Assembly: GCA_003999685.1 (NCBI GenBank)
Contig: CP021226.1
Location: 1,736,001-1,800,000 of the forward strand
Length of the DNA: 64,000 nucleotides
Reading direction: 5' to 3'
DNA from: Taiwanofungus camphoratus
Lineage: Eukaryota; Basidiomycota; Agaricomycetes; Polyporales; Taiwanofungaceae
In this document: one piece after another, positions 37,333 through 48,187 of the stretch
Numbering within the stretch: the first letter of the stretch is position 1
Layout of the letters: each line of letters starts with the position of its first letter
Program-made: the position numbers and the translations under genes
Notes under the pieces: model-generated
Told to the model about the DNA's origin: nothing
What the model saw: the letters and a program-made list of their open reading frames with translations, nothing else
Databases searched by the model: none

Positions 37333-40300
37333 TTATGGGTACACAGCCTGCACGCTTTTGAGTTCCGCGACGAGCCGCTGCATGTCGGAACAATACATCA
37401 ACTAGGCACAAAGGCATGAACTGACACGGGAAGCGTACCTCAGCCTCCTGCAGAAGCAGCTCGCCGTCCATCTGCCTGCCTTGTTGGCCGAGGGCGATCC
37501 CGTACGCTAAGAGCTGCCGCATGAAATACGGGTTGATGATTGTCTCGTCCTCTTTGAGTGCGGGGGGCGCAGGCGGTGGAGGCGGTGGAGGCGGCGGAGG
37601 GGCGGGCAGCTCCGCTGTGTGAAAACCACATCATGAGCCCCACGCTACCACGAAAGTTACAAGAGAAGAGACTCACGCTCACGCATTGCAAGCCAATTCT
37701 GCTCAACAAGCTCCGGGATAGCCGCGCGCTCCTTCGGGTTGCGTGCCAGACAGCTTCGCATTGTCGCAATCACACTCTCGGGCACCCGCATCCGCAGGTG
37801 GTCCAGTCGCTGCGTCGGCGGGCTCTTGTCCCCCGACGGTGACGCCAACTGGCGAGTCGGTGTCGAATACTCCGGGAACTCAATCACGTGGCTCCCATCC
37901 GGGATGGCTTTCATCTTTTGGTAGACGGAGAGATGCTGGAATGGAGGATGGCCGTAAACCATCTGGTATAGTATACAGCCAAGGGACCACACATCGGACG
38001 GACGTCCGACCTTAAGTCGACGCATGCCATCCGGCAGTTCTATTGCCTCGGGAGACATATAATTTACTGTGCCGATCTGCAAGTGTCGTAGATGAGAAAA
38101 CTGAGAATAGAGAAGTAAGAACAGAGGGGCACCCACCTGGTGGTCCCGTTGAATGTTGGTTGTGTCGTTCGCAATCGCATTCGCAATGCCGAAGTCGATG
38201 AGTTTGAGCTGCCCACGCACGAGCACAAAGTTCGCAGGCTTCAGATCTGAATGTACGATCTTCTCTTCATGGATGACATGAACCGCCTGAAGCATCTGTA
38301 TGATAGAAAGGGGATCATGCCCCTCAGCAGAGTGAATGAGGTAGAAAAGGAAGGGGATATACCTGTTTCCAGTAGTACGCGATCCACACAAGGTCCATCG
38401 GCTCCTTCTGTTGTTCCTGTAGAAGCCTTGCCAAGTCTAATCACACTCAATGGTCAGCCCTTCTCTCCAAACACCCTTACCACTCTCACTCACCAATCTC
38501 CCCACACTCCATAACCAGCATCAGATGGCCCTTGCTCCCCCCAGGCCCCGGCCGTAGCTCCGAGTCCACCAGCCGAATGATCCGCGCATTGCCCTCGAGG
38601 CGCTTGAGCAGCGCGATCTCGTTCATGTACCCGCCCATCGTCTCCGCATCCGTGCGGTCGAGGCTCACGCGCTTGATCGCGAAGATCTCGTTGGCGCCGT
38701 TCATGACGCGGTATACGCGTGATGAGCCGCCCTTCCCGATCATGTCGAGCCGGGCATACGCTTTTTTGTTCACCTGAGGGGGGAATTATCAGTCGAAATT
38801 GAAGACAGTCCGGAACAACAGGGTATCAGTACTGTATGTACAGATACCTACTACCATGTTGCGCGAGCGCACATCCGGCGCCGGCGTGGCAACCTGTGCT
38901 TGCTGCTGCTGATGCGCTTGCTGCTGACTATTCTGCTTGACCGGCATACTTCGAGCGTGTCCACCCGCCTCCTCTTTTTCACTTTCCCGCCCATCCCCCG
39001 CAGCCCATGTCTTACCCTGTGCCCCATTCGCACCTGTGGGTGGGGCGATGCCCGCGCTGGTAGTGGGAGCTTCTGGCGCCGTAGGAGACCGACGATGGCG
39101 CATGTTTTGTGCGACGGCAGTCGTCCCGGTCAGTCCTGGAGTGTTCTGGTTTGTGTTCGCGGACGTCGCAGGAGGAGCATAGGAAGAGACAGAGGAGGGC
39201 GTGTATGAAGGAACGGAGGACGCATAGGCAGAGGCAGATGAACGAGAGGGCGGAGAGCCGCGCGGGGGGAACTCAATGGCGGTCGGCGAGCCAGGCGATT
39301 GACTTGACGGGCCGGAGAGCGCGAGCGAACGTAAAGTGTCCGAGTCTTTGCGCGCATGGGTATATGAAGGGCGGATGTTCGATGAGGAGACGTGTGTTGG
39401 AGAAGGAGACTGGCGTTGAGCTTGCGCACGGCCTGAGGGATGGGTGTAAGCCACGATCTAATTGGAGGCTTAAGGTATGGTAGATGAGCAAGACATACGT
39501 TCAGCCTCTGTAGCCTCCTCCGTATCTCTTCGCGCATATCCTGCAGATGAAACGACGGTAAGCTCAGACTCGAGCAGATGTAACTTATACGTACGTGCAG
39601 ACGTACCTTCTTCAAGCGCGATCTCCCGCTCCTGTCGAATCTTCTCCTCGAGCGTGACGCGCCGTGCGCCTCTGCCGGTCATACCCAGGCTCGTTCCTGG
39701 CCTGCTATACGGCTGATACTGATAACCGGCTGGCATAAGTCCGTGCTCATGGTCATGCGCAGCATCGCTCAGGCTCGCAGAGCGCCTTGGACGGACGCCA
39801 GTGCTGGAGCCAACATTAATGCTGGTACTTGACGGCGGAAGCTCCTCCTCGCCCGTATGCTCCTCGATGATCTTGTCGATGCTCGCGCTCGCCTTCTGCT
39901 TGAGCGCGCGGATCGCGCGGATGGGCACGGTGGGGCGGAGCGGTACGTGCGCATGAAGCACGCTGCGCACGTTCTCCTTCTCGTCGATCGTGTGGGTGTA
40001 TGCCTGTGGGTGTGCCTGTGCCTGTGGCTGCGTCTGCGTCTGCGAGCGGAGGAGCGCGTCGGTCTCGTGGTAGTCCTCGCGCTTCACACGACGTGCGCCG
40101 CCGACCTTGCGGGCGGCGCCACCTGTAGAGAGGGGACCAGAGCTGGTGCGGGCGGAGGAGGCGGGTGTGAGCAAGGGTCCGGAGGTGACGCGTTGGAACT
40201 GGCGGGCAGGGGCGGGGGCTGGCGCAGGGTCGAAGGACACTGAGGGCAGACTCTCAGAGCGAGTGAGTGGGGTGGGGTGCAGGTGCAGCTGGGGGACGGG

Positions 40301-40570
40301 TGAAGGTGGTTTGTGTGAGTCTGGTGAGGGGTGTTTCTGCGGCGGGGGCGGTGTCGGCTCGGGGGTGGGCGGGGTATCTGAGTTGGATGAGCCCTTGGAT
40401 ACACGGACGTACTCGCCTTGTGCGTTCAGCTCATAGACAAAAGACAGCTCAAAAAGCGATGAGTCGTCGGAGAGCGGGGGAGACGGGCGCGTGGGGTCGG
40501 GCGCTGTGCTCTGAGGCGGGGTGAGCGGGGGGGACTGGGTGAGAGAGGGCGGCGAGAGAGAGGCCAGCAT
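37333..40570 (-). CDS. MPS1: Dual-specificity spindle-checkpoint kinase Mps1/TTK
   Basis: The kinase that starts the spindle assembly checkpoint at kinetochores. A long disordered, Pro/Ser/Gln-rich N-terminus (begins [15 protein letters not shown] if the ATG at 40570 is used; an in-frame ATG at 40609 is the alternative) is followed by the kinase domain. It has [73 protein letters not shown] and [22 protein letters not shown] in place of HRD and the [10 protein letters not shown] activation segment are characteristic of Mps1. The C-terminus carries a poly-proline run and ends [11 protein letters not shown]. An RRLQRLN region precedes the kinase domain. Two MCB sites lie upstream at 40763-40776. 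Confidence 0.93.
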
Positions 40571-40762
40571 AGAGGCGAGGATGAAGGAAACCAGTCCAAT
40601 GCTAAACAATAAGATATATACCTTGACTTACGTCTTGAAGCCTTGAGGCACAATGGCTCAGTGAATGGCTAAGAATGAATGGCTAGGAATTGAATTCGCC
40701 TTTGTTCAACTTGCCAGAACACGAGGCAGCGACGCCATCACGTGCCCGTGTCACGTCACAAG

Positions 40763-40776
40763 ACGCGTCGACGCGT
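40763..40776. promoter_or_regulatory. Paired MCB (ACGCGT) sites upstream of MPS1
   Basis: Two perfect ACGCGT sites at 40763-40768 and 40771-40776 share the palindrome-like gacgcgtcgacgcgt. They lie 154-193 bp before the MPS1 start, depending on which ATG is used. ACGCGT is the binding site of the fungal MBF (Mbp1/Swi6) complex that drives G1/S genes. Regulation is inferred from the motif pair and position. Confidence 0.6.
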
Positions 40777-41564
40777 TTCCCGGTCGGTCGCGTCAGTAGG
40801 CTGCTTTACGACGGCCTGCAGTCACTATTCCATTGTGTTGCAACAATGTTCTCAACTACTTGCTGGGATTCGTCTGCATACCGCGCCTAGGCAGATCTGC
40901 ATTTGAGCTTCTCGTGCTGCAAGCGTAGGAGAATATCATCCCTGGGCTCTTACTCAGTCCATCGCGGTGTTGTCTCAATTCGACGGCTTCGATAGCCGAC
41001 CGCGGTCTATTACTTCTCTTCAACCAGTAGTGGTTCGACGTAGTATTTTCAATCTCCTGCCCGTATTCAAGGGGTCCAAATTGAAATTAAAGTACGTGAT
41101 AGCCTGCTTTTGAATAGTGCCCAAGCAACGAGCGTCGAGAAGTGTACGCACTTGTTGTGGTCACCGTTCACCATGAGTTTCTCTGCTGTATCAACGTTGC
41201 AGTCGAAGGTCCCAGTTGCCTAGTCTGTTGCCATGATCTCGACGGAAATGACTGCCAGTGACCGTCGTATCGTGAGTGCGTCAACTGGGAGTTGTAGTCC
41301 CATGAAGCATCAAGTTCTAACGCGCGGATAACACGAGGCACGCCGCAGCATACGCGCCGCCAGGTGCTTGCATCACACTACACGCACTTCCAGCATCGCG
41401 TGTCTGCTCGAAATCTTATCAGGGAAGTCAACAACTATCTGACAATTCAGCGAGGGGAATGTAGGCTGTGATACAGGATGGTACGCGTGGCTGCATAGTC
41501 GTTCAATAACCCGTATGAAGCCTCCTCGGCTCTGATATATGCCCAACGCGCAGCACACTAGTTC
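40777..41564. other. Intergenic region, nothing recognised
   Basis: About 790 bp between the MPS1 promoter and the end of the acetyltransferase gene. No coding or repeat feature could be supported. Confidence 0.5.
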
Positions 41565-42668
41565 TCACTGGGCGGTCTGATAGGCTGTGGTTTTCTCACC
41601 ATCTAAGAACCACAGGTTCAGCACTCTTGTTAAGCAGCTTGGAAGTGGTACACCTACGACGGGAACAACGATGGGCGGTTTGCCCCACATGGGGTTATTG
41701 TCACCTAAGAGGATCTCAGCAACTGTGAGAAACCCACAAGACTCGTAGAATTTGGTGTTGGCGACGTTGGAGGATGTGAGCCATGTCGAGCACTGCTGAA
41801 CATCAGCCTGCCAAAGGGAGTCCTTGTGAGCGAATCTCGCAATTGAATATCTTATTAGATGGAGGGGTACCTGCGCAGTGACATGACGGACCAAGGCCGT
41901 GCCGTATCCCCGCCCCTGTTTTTCAGGTACTGTGGCTAGGTTTGTTAGATTGATCATGCTGTCGAATTCATCACCAAGCGCCTCCTTGACAGTGGCATCC
42001 AGTTTCTCAGACCACTCCTGCCGTCTCTATGGTCACAACTATCGGAGTCAGTATATGTATACACCGCTACTGTGACACACGCACAATGTTCTGCTCCTTG
42101 GAGATCATCAGCTTCGTAATAGCCTTTTCTATAGCGCTCGAAATGCGATCAAAGAGTCTTTGTTTCGGCCTTCTTGACAGCGCACTGCAGGATGTCTTCA
42201 GTAAGTGGCATGGGCCATGTACGAGATCCACATCAGATGCCTACTAGAAGACAATAGCATCACCGTGGTCGATGGTGAACACAGTATGCTTGTGTACACC
42301 ATACGCTATTCGAAGATATACATCTAGCCTGATTCTTCCTTTGATTGACTTAGTGGTATCCTGAAAATGCATTGAAACGTCTAATCTGGTCAAGTATCAA
42401 GAGGAGAGAATGCACTGACAGGAGTTTTCAACAGGTAGGAGATGAGTGGATCTGACTTGTTTGCCTCTATAATGGTGTGGACTGCATTGGAAATGTCAGC
42501 TGCTTCCCCAAGGGCAGCAGAGTCAGTGATAGCTCCAGCACGTCGCCACCACACACTGACTGGACACACACCGTATTTCAAAGGCTCCACAATGGGCGTG
42601 GCTGTTTCCACCTCAACACGATCGAATTTGCGAATTTGATTCATGATAGCATGGGGAGAAGTAGGCAT
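41565..42668 (-). pseudogene. GNAT-type N-acetyltransferase with in-frame stops
   Basis: Pieces on the minus strand give MPTSPHAIMNQIRKFDRVEV at the start, SDPLISYLLKTP, LRIAYGVHKHTVFTIDHGDA, RLFDRISSAIEKAITKLMIS, and the acetyl-CoA-binding core LTNLATVPEKQGRGYGTALV followed by STWLTSSNVANTKFYESCGF. The last two blocks are the Q/RxxGxG/A loop and the TSxxN-xxFYxxxGF strand of the GNAT fold. After DHGDAIVF the frame meets two consecutive TAG codons (42244-42249 on the plus axis) where the family should continue, with no room for a normal intron. I read it as a recently damaged gene; a sequencing error or an unusual splice is the alternative. Confidence 0.6.
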
Positions 42669-43511
42669 TGACTGTTATATGTAAGAACTATCCAGCTTTT
42701 GCTGATAGCTTTCAAAGCACGGCGACACTGCGGCGCCGACATACTCAAATGCGGTCCATGTCAATGTCAAGTGACTCTCTGTAAAAAACAAAAATCGGCC
42801 TTAGTCACCTTTCTGGTACCAAAATTGCACAACTTGACCAACTAGTCGAATTTCTTGCCTTTCCGGTGGCTGAAAACGAAACTGTCAGTCACGAGACAGT
42901 CACACACCAGTCAACCTATGGTCAGCTTGTATGACTAGACTGCCCTGCTTTTGTGCCAGGGCCAGCCGAACCCTCGTGCAGCCGTGAGAGGCCAGCCCTA
43001 GTGTCCAGCCGAGCGAAGAGATCTCTGGCCAGCAGGCAGCTGCGTGTGTGCGCTCTCTTCGTCTCCATCATCGCACGCACTGTTTCGAGCTTGCGCCAAC
43101 TAACACACAGTAGTCAGCTTCCTAATCCCCCCCCTCTTTCTTTCCTCCCTTGTAGCATCACATGGGCTGTCATGGCCCTTAATCTGCCTTTCACGCACTC
43201 TCAGATACACATGTAAAGGATGGTTATTCATATCCAAAGAAATTTCTAATAGTACTGGCTTTCTGCCCTTTCTAACCGGGATTCACACCCAAGTGTGCTG
43301 TTTTGTCTGAGTTGTGAGTGAACCATGCAGCAAGTTTATCCCCACCCACCTGAGTGGCTACTATCTCCTTGCTCCATGTCCCGCCCTGGCTGAACACCAG
43401 GTTTCCTCCAACCCTTTAGTTCACACATTACCTCCGCATGTTCTCTTTCCTCCCCTACCACAGATGAGGGCAGAGCACAAACATTGACTACACTTTTTTT
43501 ACAGAAAGTGG
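42669..43511. other. Intergenic region left of the inverted-repeat element
   Basis: 843 bp. An open frame at 42953-43216 (+) has no family resemblance. CpG dinucleotides are still present up to 43436 and then vanish. Confidence 0.45.
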
Positions 43512-43880
43512 CTATTGCCATTTTCACAAAATCTGTCCCATTGCTGTTTTTGCAAAATCTGTCACATGGCCAAATATATGTGTAAATTTTTGCCTCAACT
43601 ACATCTGCAGCACCTTCAACTGCAAAACAGGATATCTCTTGAATGGCTCAGCATTTTCACATTCTGTCAATGGATTTGGATTCTACTTGTTGACACAGAG
43701 GGCATGGTGCCCACTATGTCTTTATCTGGCTACTAGGTCATGGTTGGCTATTTGTGTGCACTTATGAGCTTCAAGTTGAATTTACACTTAATGAACAGCT
43801 TGGATGGTCTTACAAACTGATGAAGAGGTGTTAGGTAGATGGTGGGCAGGGCACCATGCAGATTTTGGGGAGGAGACATG
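43512..43880 (+). repeat. Left inverted arm of the CpG-free element
   Basis: Pairs with 44702-45035. It carries small duplications not in the right arm, for example a repeated caaaatctgtc-type segment near 43528-43565 and an extra ten bases near 43637. Confidence 0.75.
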
Positions 43881-44399
43881 GCTGGAAAGATGAGGTTTGA
43901 TATGTATACCTTAGACAGGAGTCCCCTCCATGTTTTGCCATTTCCTTTCAACATCTTGGGCATATGTATTGTAATTTATCATAGCAGAGTGTCTTTAGAT
44001 TGTACACAATACAAAAATTGGATTCAATGTTAAACTATAAGTGAGAACATACATTGGTTACTGTGGGCTAGAAACTTGTTCAGCATCACAATGCTTGATG
44101 TTGGGACAGCTTAAGCTGGTTCATAATGCTCTGGGATGTTGCTAGAGTGTTTTGAACTGTCTGAATAGTGCACACAATGGTCAGAGTTCTCCAGAGGGTG
44201 TATTATACCACAAGTCAATCACATACATAGTATGCACCATGAAAACAACCAAAACAGAATGTATTTGCTTACAAAAATTATATGTTGTTTTGCCTGTAGT
44301 CCATATACAGTATTTTCATCACTTCTGAGAGCTGTCTGAGCACCCTAATTCAACATGGACACTGTTTGAAGCTGTAGAGTGCACATCAGAGGTTAATAT

Positions 44400-44560
44400 A
44401 GTGGTTTGATACCAACCTTGCTGGTACCATGCCCTCCAGCTTAACAAGCATAAGCCAATTCTGTTGATAGAAAGTGAATTTGTCAAGTTATTCAAGAGAT
44501 CTTGCAGTTCAAAGCCAGGGGTGGTGCAGACACAGCTGAGATGAAAATTTGTGTCTATAC
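44400..44560 (-). repeat. Diverged third copy of the arm sequence
   Basis: This stretch (accatgccctccagcttaac ... gtgcagacacagctgagatg) lines up in the same direction with the right arm at about 44876-45000 but with many differences. It is a much older copy inside the element. Confidence 0.5.
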
Positions 44561-44701
44561 ACAGCTCACTTCCAGGGAATAGAAATATGTTCTGGAAATT
44601 TTATATAACAGTCTGGTACACAACCATACAAGATGCATGAGGGAGAAAAGCAGAAAAGATAGATAGGATTATTGTCCAAGTGGCATGCATTGTATCTCAC
44701 A

Positions 44702-45035
44702 CTTTCACATCTCCTTTCCAAAATCTGCATAGTGCCCTACCCACCATCTACCTAACACCTCTTCATCAGTTTGTAAGACCATCCACACCATTCATTGAGT
44801 GTAAATTCAACTTGAAGCTCATGAGTGCACACAGATAGCCAACCATGACCTAGTAGCCAGATAAAGACATAGTGGGCACCATGCCCTCTGTGTCAACAAG
44901 TAGAATCCAAATCCATTGACAGAATGTGAAAATGCTGAGATATCCTGGTTTGAAGTTGAAGGTGCTGCAGATGTGGTCGAGGCAAAAATTTACGCATATT
45001 TGGCCGCACGACAGACTTCGTGAAAACGGCAATAG
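44702..45035 (-). repeat. Right inverted arm of the CpG-free element
   Basis: Reverse complement of the left arm. Its outermost 60 bases keep several CG sites, unlike the rest of the element. Confidence 0.75.
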
Positions 45036-45307
45036 AATCCGCAGTGCGGAAATCAAATGCTAAGCGTTCAATAGGTTTTCCTAATATGGAAATGTGTCTT
45101 TCCCCGCAACTTCGTCATTTTTCCATGATCTGCGCCAGCCAATAATGTTGCTCCGTTTGCCTTGTGCAATGACCTACGCCATAGTTTACCTCCAAGGCTT
45201 ACCTGATATACGCTCGACATGCAACAAAGTTTGATATGCTCCGGATCACAACACCTGTGTGGCCTCTTGCGAAGCGCTTCACACAGACTTCCATCATCAA
45301 GGTGAAA

Positions 45308-47096
45308 ATGGCCTCTAGCCTTGCACCAACAATCTGCCAAGGTATCCTGAACCTGCCTGGGGCTACTCATGAATCGAAAGCGACTGCAGAACGACTTCTA
45401 GAACATGACCGACAAAGACACCATTGTTTCTTCGGGAAGATCGGTCTTCATAATCATCTGAGCCATCAGTGAGCCATCAATATCGCGTGAGACGTTCCAA
45501 GCTCATGTAGAGCGTCGCATGAAGTTTGCTCGCTGCATACGATCTAGGCGCGCCTGCAAAGTTGCTACAAGCAATCTACGACCAGGACGCACCCACGCAA
45601 TCACCTATCCATCTTGCGAACAGAAAGGATCATGTTGTAGAAGAACAGCATGTCACGGTAACATCCCACAACTGGACTGAGTACCTAGGAAAAGAAAAGT
45701 AAGTCGTTCCTTCTCATCCTTGTCTCCCGAGGGCTAAAATGGGGTTATTGGACAGGTACTACGCGAATTTGCTCGCATTCTTTACCTCCGAGATAAGGAA
45801 TTTAGGTTCAGGCGAAGTCTTGGAGAAGTACGTGTTTGCACCGTCTGCGAATGGCAATGGTGCGCACATGCTGCTAAGATTTGTCGGAGGCGCGTGAGTC
45901 TCTGAGCTTTCGGGGATGCGGCATTATAAGTCACTTACGTCATCTTGTCGCTGCAAGTGTACATCCTCTCATCCAGACAGGAGTAGGTTTTCAAATTGTT
46001 TGGATGTTGGATGCATCTGTACACTGACCTTGACTGATAGTACGCAGTAGAATTCGGCAGTGACGCCATGTTAGCCCAAGGTAGGACTGTTGCAGTACTG
46101 CACTTGTGCTCAGACTGAAGCGCCGATCTAGCTTTAGCACAGACAGCGGTTCATCAGCCATTCGCCCCAGAGCTGTTTGATCTGAGTGTCCAAGAAGAGT
46201 TCGCTGACGGCTCTCCAGCAGCTTACAAACCCAAGCACCGACAACCCTCGCGCGGACGCTCGCTGCTGGCCATCCTCCGCGAAGCATACGACTCGCGCAT
46301 TATGGAGCCTGTCATGCCATACGACCCTGACGCACTGTTGCGCGTCCGCATCAGAGACGCTCTATATGATGGTCGCGACAGGCCCGCAGAGATCCGGCGC
46401 TTGTCTGCACAGTGGCAGATCGACACGGCACGCAGACAGCAGGAGCTCGACGACAAGGTGGAGGAGCTCCTCTGGACCACGACACTCCTGCTCGCCGGCA
46501 CGGGCAAGCCAGGGCGCGCCGCGCGCCTGGACTTCTTCTTGATGCACATGCTGAATGCGTCGTTCTTCCTGCCGTCGCTCCTCCGCGCGATCCCGACGAT
46601 GGAGTCGAAGGCGACACTACTGCGCGCGATCGTACCTGTGCTATTAATGTACCTCACTATCCGCGGGCGCCCGCGCATCAACCCGGACCTGCTCATGTCA
46701 TACACGGCCACACCGAGCCCGCCCGTGGCTCCCTACAACGGGAAGCCTCAGCCGGACGACTCTGCTATCGGCGATCCACGGGACCCCGCCTTCTGCGATC
46801 CCTGGCCTGCAATCGTGGCCTCCGTCCTGCACGCGCCCGATCCCCACACCCTCAAGGCCATCCGGGCGCTGTATTACGCTGCGCAGAAGTATGGGTGCAC
46901 GCCGCCGGGCGGAACGATCGGCGCATTTGATGAGAAAGGCAGGGAGACGCATGATGGGATGATGAGGGTGGACGGAACTGTGTTCGTGAGGGCTGCGGGG
47001 GTCGTGATGGATATCCTAGGCTGGGTTACACACGGACAGAAAGCGGGTGGTTGGGATACGAGCGCGCTGGGGTGGGACGAGGCCTGGAGCAATTAG
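45308..47096 (+). CDS. Questin oxidase-like protein (DUF4243)
   Basis: The family includes the questin oxidase that opens an anthraquinone ring by Baeyer-Villiger-type chemistry and AflY of aflatoxin synthesis. Start MASSLAPTICQGILNLPGAT (ATG 45308; an upstream in-frame ATG at 45236 is less likely). Family blocks follow: RLLEHDRQRHHCFFG and GLHNHLSHHLLAAYDLGAPA (metal-type His-rich segment), VTSHNWTEYLGKEK, YYANLLAFFTSEI, LLRFVGGAVHPLIQTG, EFGSDAMLAQALAQTAVHQP, and a long last exon with WTTTLLLAGTGKPGRAARLD, FFLMHMLNASFFLPSLL and YYAAQKYGCTPPGGTIGAF, ending DEAWSN. About six exons. No polyketide synthase is nearby, so the substrate here is unknown; many basidiomycetes carry such stand-alone copies. 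Confidence 0.85.
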
Positions 47097-47337
47097 CATT
47101 AAATTAGGCACACTGTCGATAAACCGTGATGACCGTGATGATCATGTGTACTCTAGTCTACTTGTATTTTTCCACTTGTGTATTGTGCTTAAAACCAATT
47201 TTGTGGCCCCGGGGATACCGGTTCAGGGAGTGCAGTCGCAAAATTCCGGTATCAAGGGAATTGATGCCTATGAGAGCGCGTGAGCCAATAAACTTTGAGC
47301 AGGAAAGAATTTAGGCTTTTTGGAGCGTGACGATGAT

Positions 47338-47355
47338 ACGCGTGACGTAACGCGT
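47338..47355. promoter_or_regulatory. Paired MCB (ACGCGT) sites upstream of the Dpb3-like gene
   Basis: Perfect ACGCGT at 47338-47343 and 47350-47355, separated by gacgta, about 98 bp before the ATG at 47453. This matches MBF-type control of fungal replication genes. Inferred from motif and position. Confidence 0.65.
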
Positions 47356-47452
47356 TCAAGCATTCGCGAGGTCTGAAATTCAAGGTAGCCCGCATCCAAA
47401 GCTGTTACTAGACTCTGCCTCTTGAAAGCCGCCATATATACGTCAATAACAC

Positions 47453-48187
47453 ATGTCTGCACTGGACTCTCCAAATCAGATGCACTCGCCGGTTCCGCAA
47501 CGTCCGAGTCACGTCACAGACAGCTATGAAGACACACAGCTGGACGATGATATGATCCCAGTCGAGGACGATGTAGGACCAGAAGAAGCAAACGAAGATG
47601 CCGTAGGACATGTTCCTTCAGAAGCGGACGTCGCTCAAGAACAGACTAAGTCTAAAATTAGGAAGGAGAAGGCGCCTATCGTGCTGAACAGAGAGCCAGG
47701 GCGATCGTTGTTACCGTACTCGAGGGTTCAGAAGATTCTAAAAGCTGACAAGGTATGTCTTTTGATTCACAAGGTCTCGATTTTGCTCACTCGATAGTAC
47801 GTCTATCATGCTTAAAGGAGCTGCCTCTTATGCAGAGAGAAGCCACTCATGCAATCTCACTGGCAACCGAAAAGTTCATCGAGCGGATATCTTTAGCAAT
47901 CCACCGAGCGGCACAGAGGGATGGGCGAGCGACGATGCAGTATCGAGACGTCGGTAAGCGTGTAGCCTGACAGTAGTCCGGGCTGGGCTCACAATGGATG
48001 GTATACAGCTTCACTCGTGCGAAGAGCAGACGAGTTCCTCTTTCTGGATGGTGCGACGATATCTTACTCCTTTGCAGAAAGCATGGTCCCGATAACCTTT
48101 ACAGAAATTATCCCACTGCAAGCGCCAGAGCCTCCTGCACAGCGTAAGCCGAAGGCGTTGCAAGAAGAGGAAAAGGAGGCAGAATGA
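47453..48187 (+). CDS. Histone-fold protein of the CBF/NF-YC type (Dpb3/CHRAC-like)
   Basis: About 204 residues from three exons: 47453-47752, 47818-47953 and 48009-48187 (615 nt). An acidic N-terminus of about 75 residues precedes a histone fold: SLLPYSRVQKILKADK, ELPLMQREATHAISLATEKF, IERISLAIHRAAQRDGRATM and QYRDVASLVRRADEFLFLDG. The arrangement fits the POLE4/Dpb3 or CHRAC15 subunits that pair with a second histone-fold protein in DNA polymerase epsilon or chromatin remodelling; NF-YC is less likely because the DNA-binding flank is absent. The third exon ends at TGA (48185-48187), yet the same frame stays open for 40 more codons to 48310. Paired MCB sites upstream support a replication role. 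Confidence 0.75.

Larger units (their letters stand above)
43512..45035. mobile_element. Non-autonomous inverted-repeat DNA element, CpG-free
   Basis: About 1.5 kb bounded by two long inverted arms (43512-43880 and 44702-45035), alike over about 330 bp. The outer ends read ctattgccattttcac on the left and, reverse-complemented, CTATTGCCGTTTTCACGA on the right. There is no open frame of transposase size or resemblance. From 43437 to 44977 I find no CG dinucleotide, while flanking DNA is CG-rich. Several sites that are CG in the outer right arm are CA or TG in the left arm, as expected from deamination of methylated CpG. The superfamily is not recognised. It ends 272 bp before the questin-oxidase-like start codon. 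Confidence 0.75.

Noticed and set aside
39109-40436. Several long frames opposite and alongside the N-terminal half of MPS1
   Set aside because: All are shadows of a Pro/Ser/Gln-rich low-complexity coding region.
45236-45307. Upstream in-frame ATG for the questin-oxidase-like gene
   Set aside because: It adds 24 residues with no family match; the ATG at 45308 begins right before the conserved N-terminal block.
46223-46711. 162-codon minus-strand open frame
   Set aside because: Antisense shadow of the long, GC-rich last exon of the questin-oxidase-like gene.
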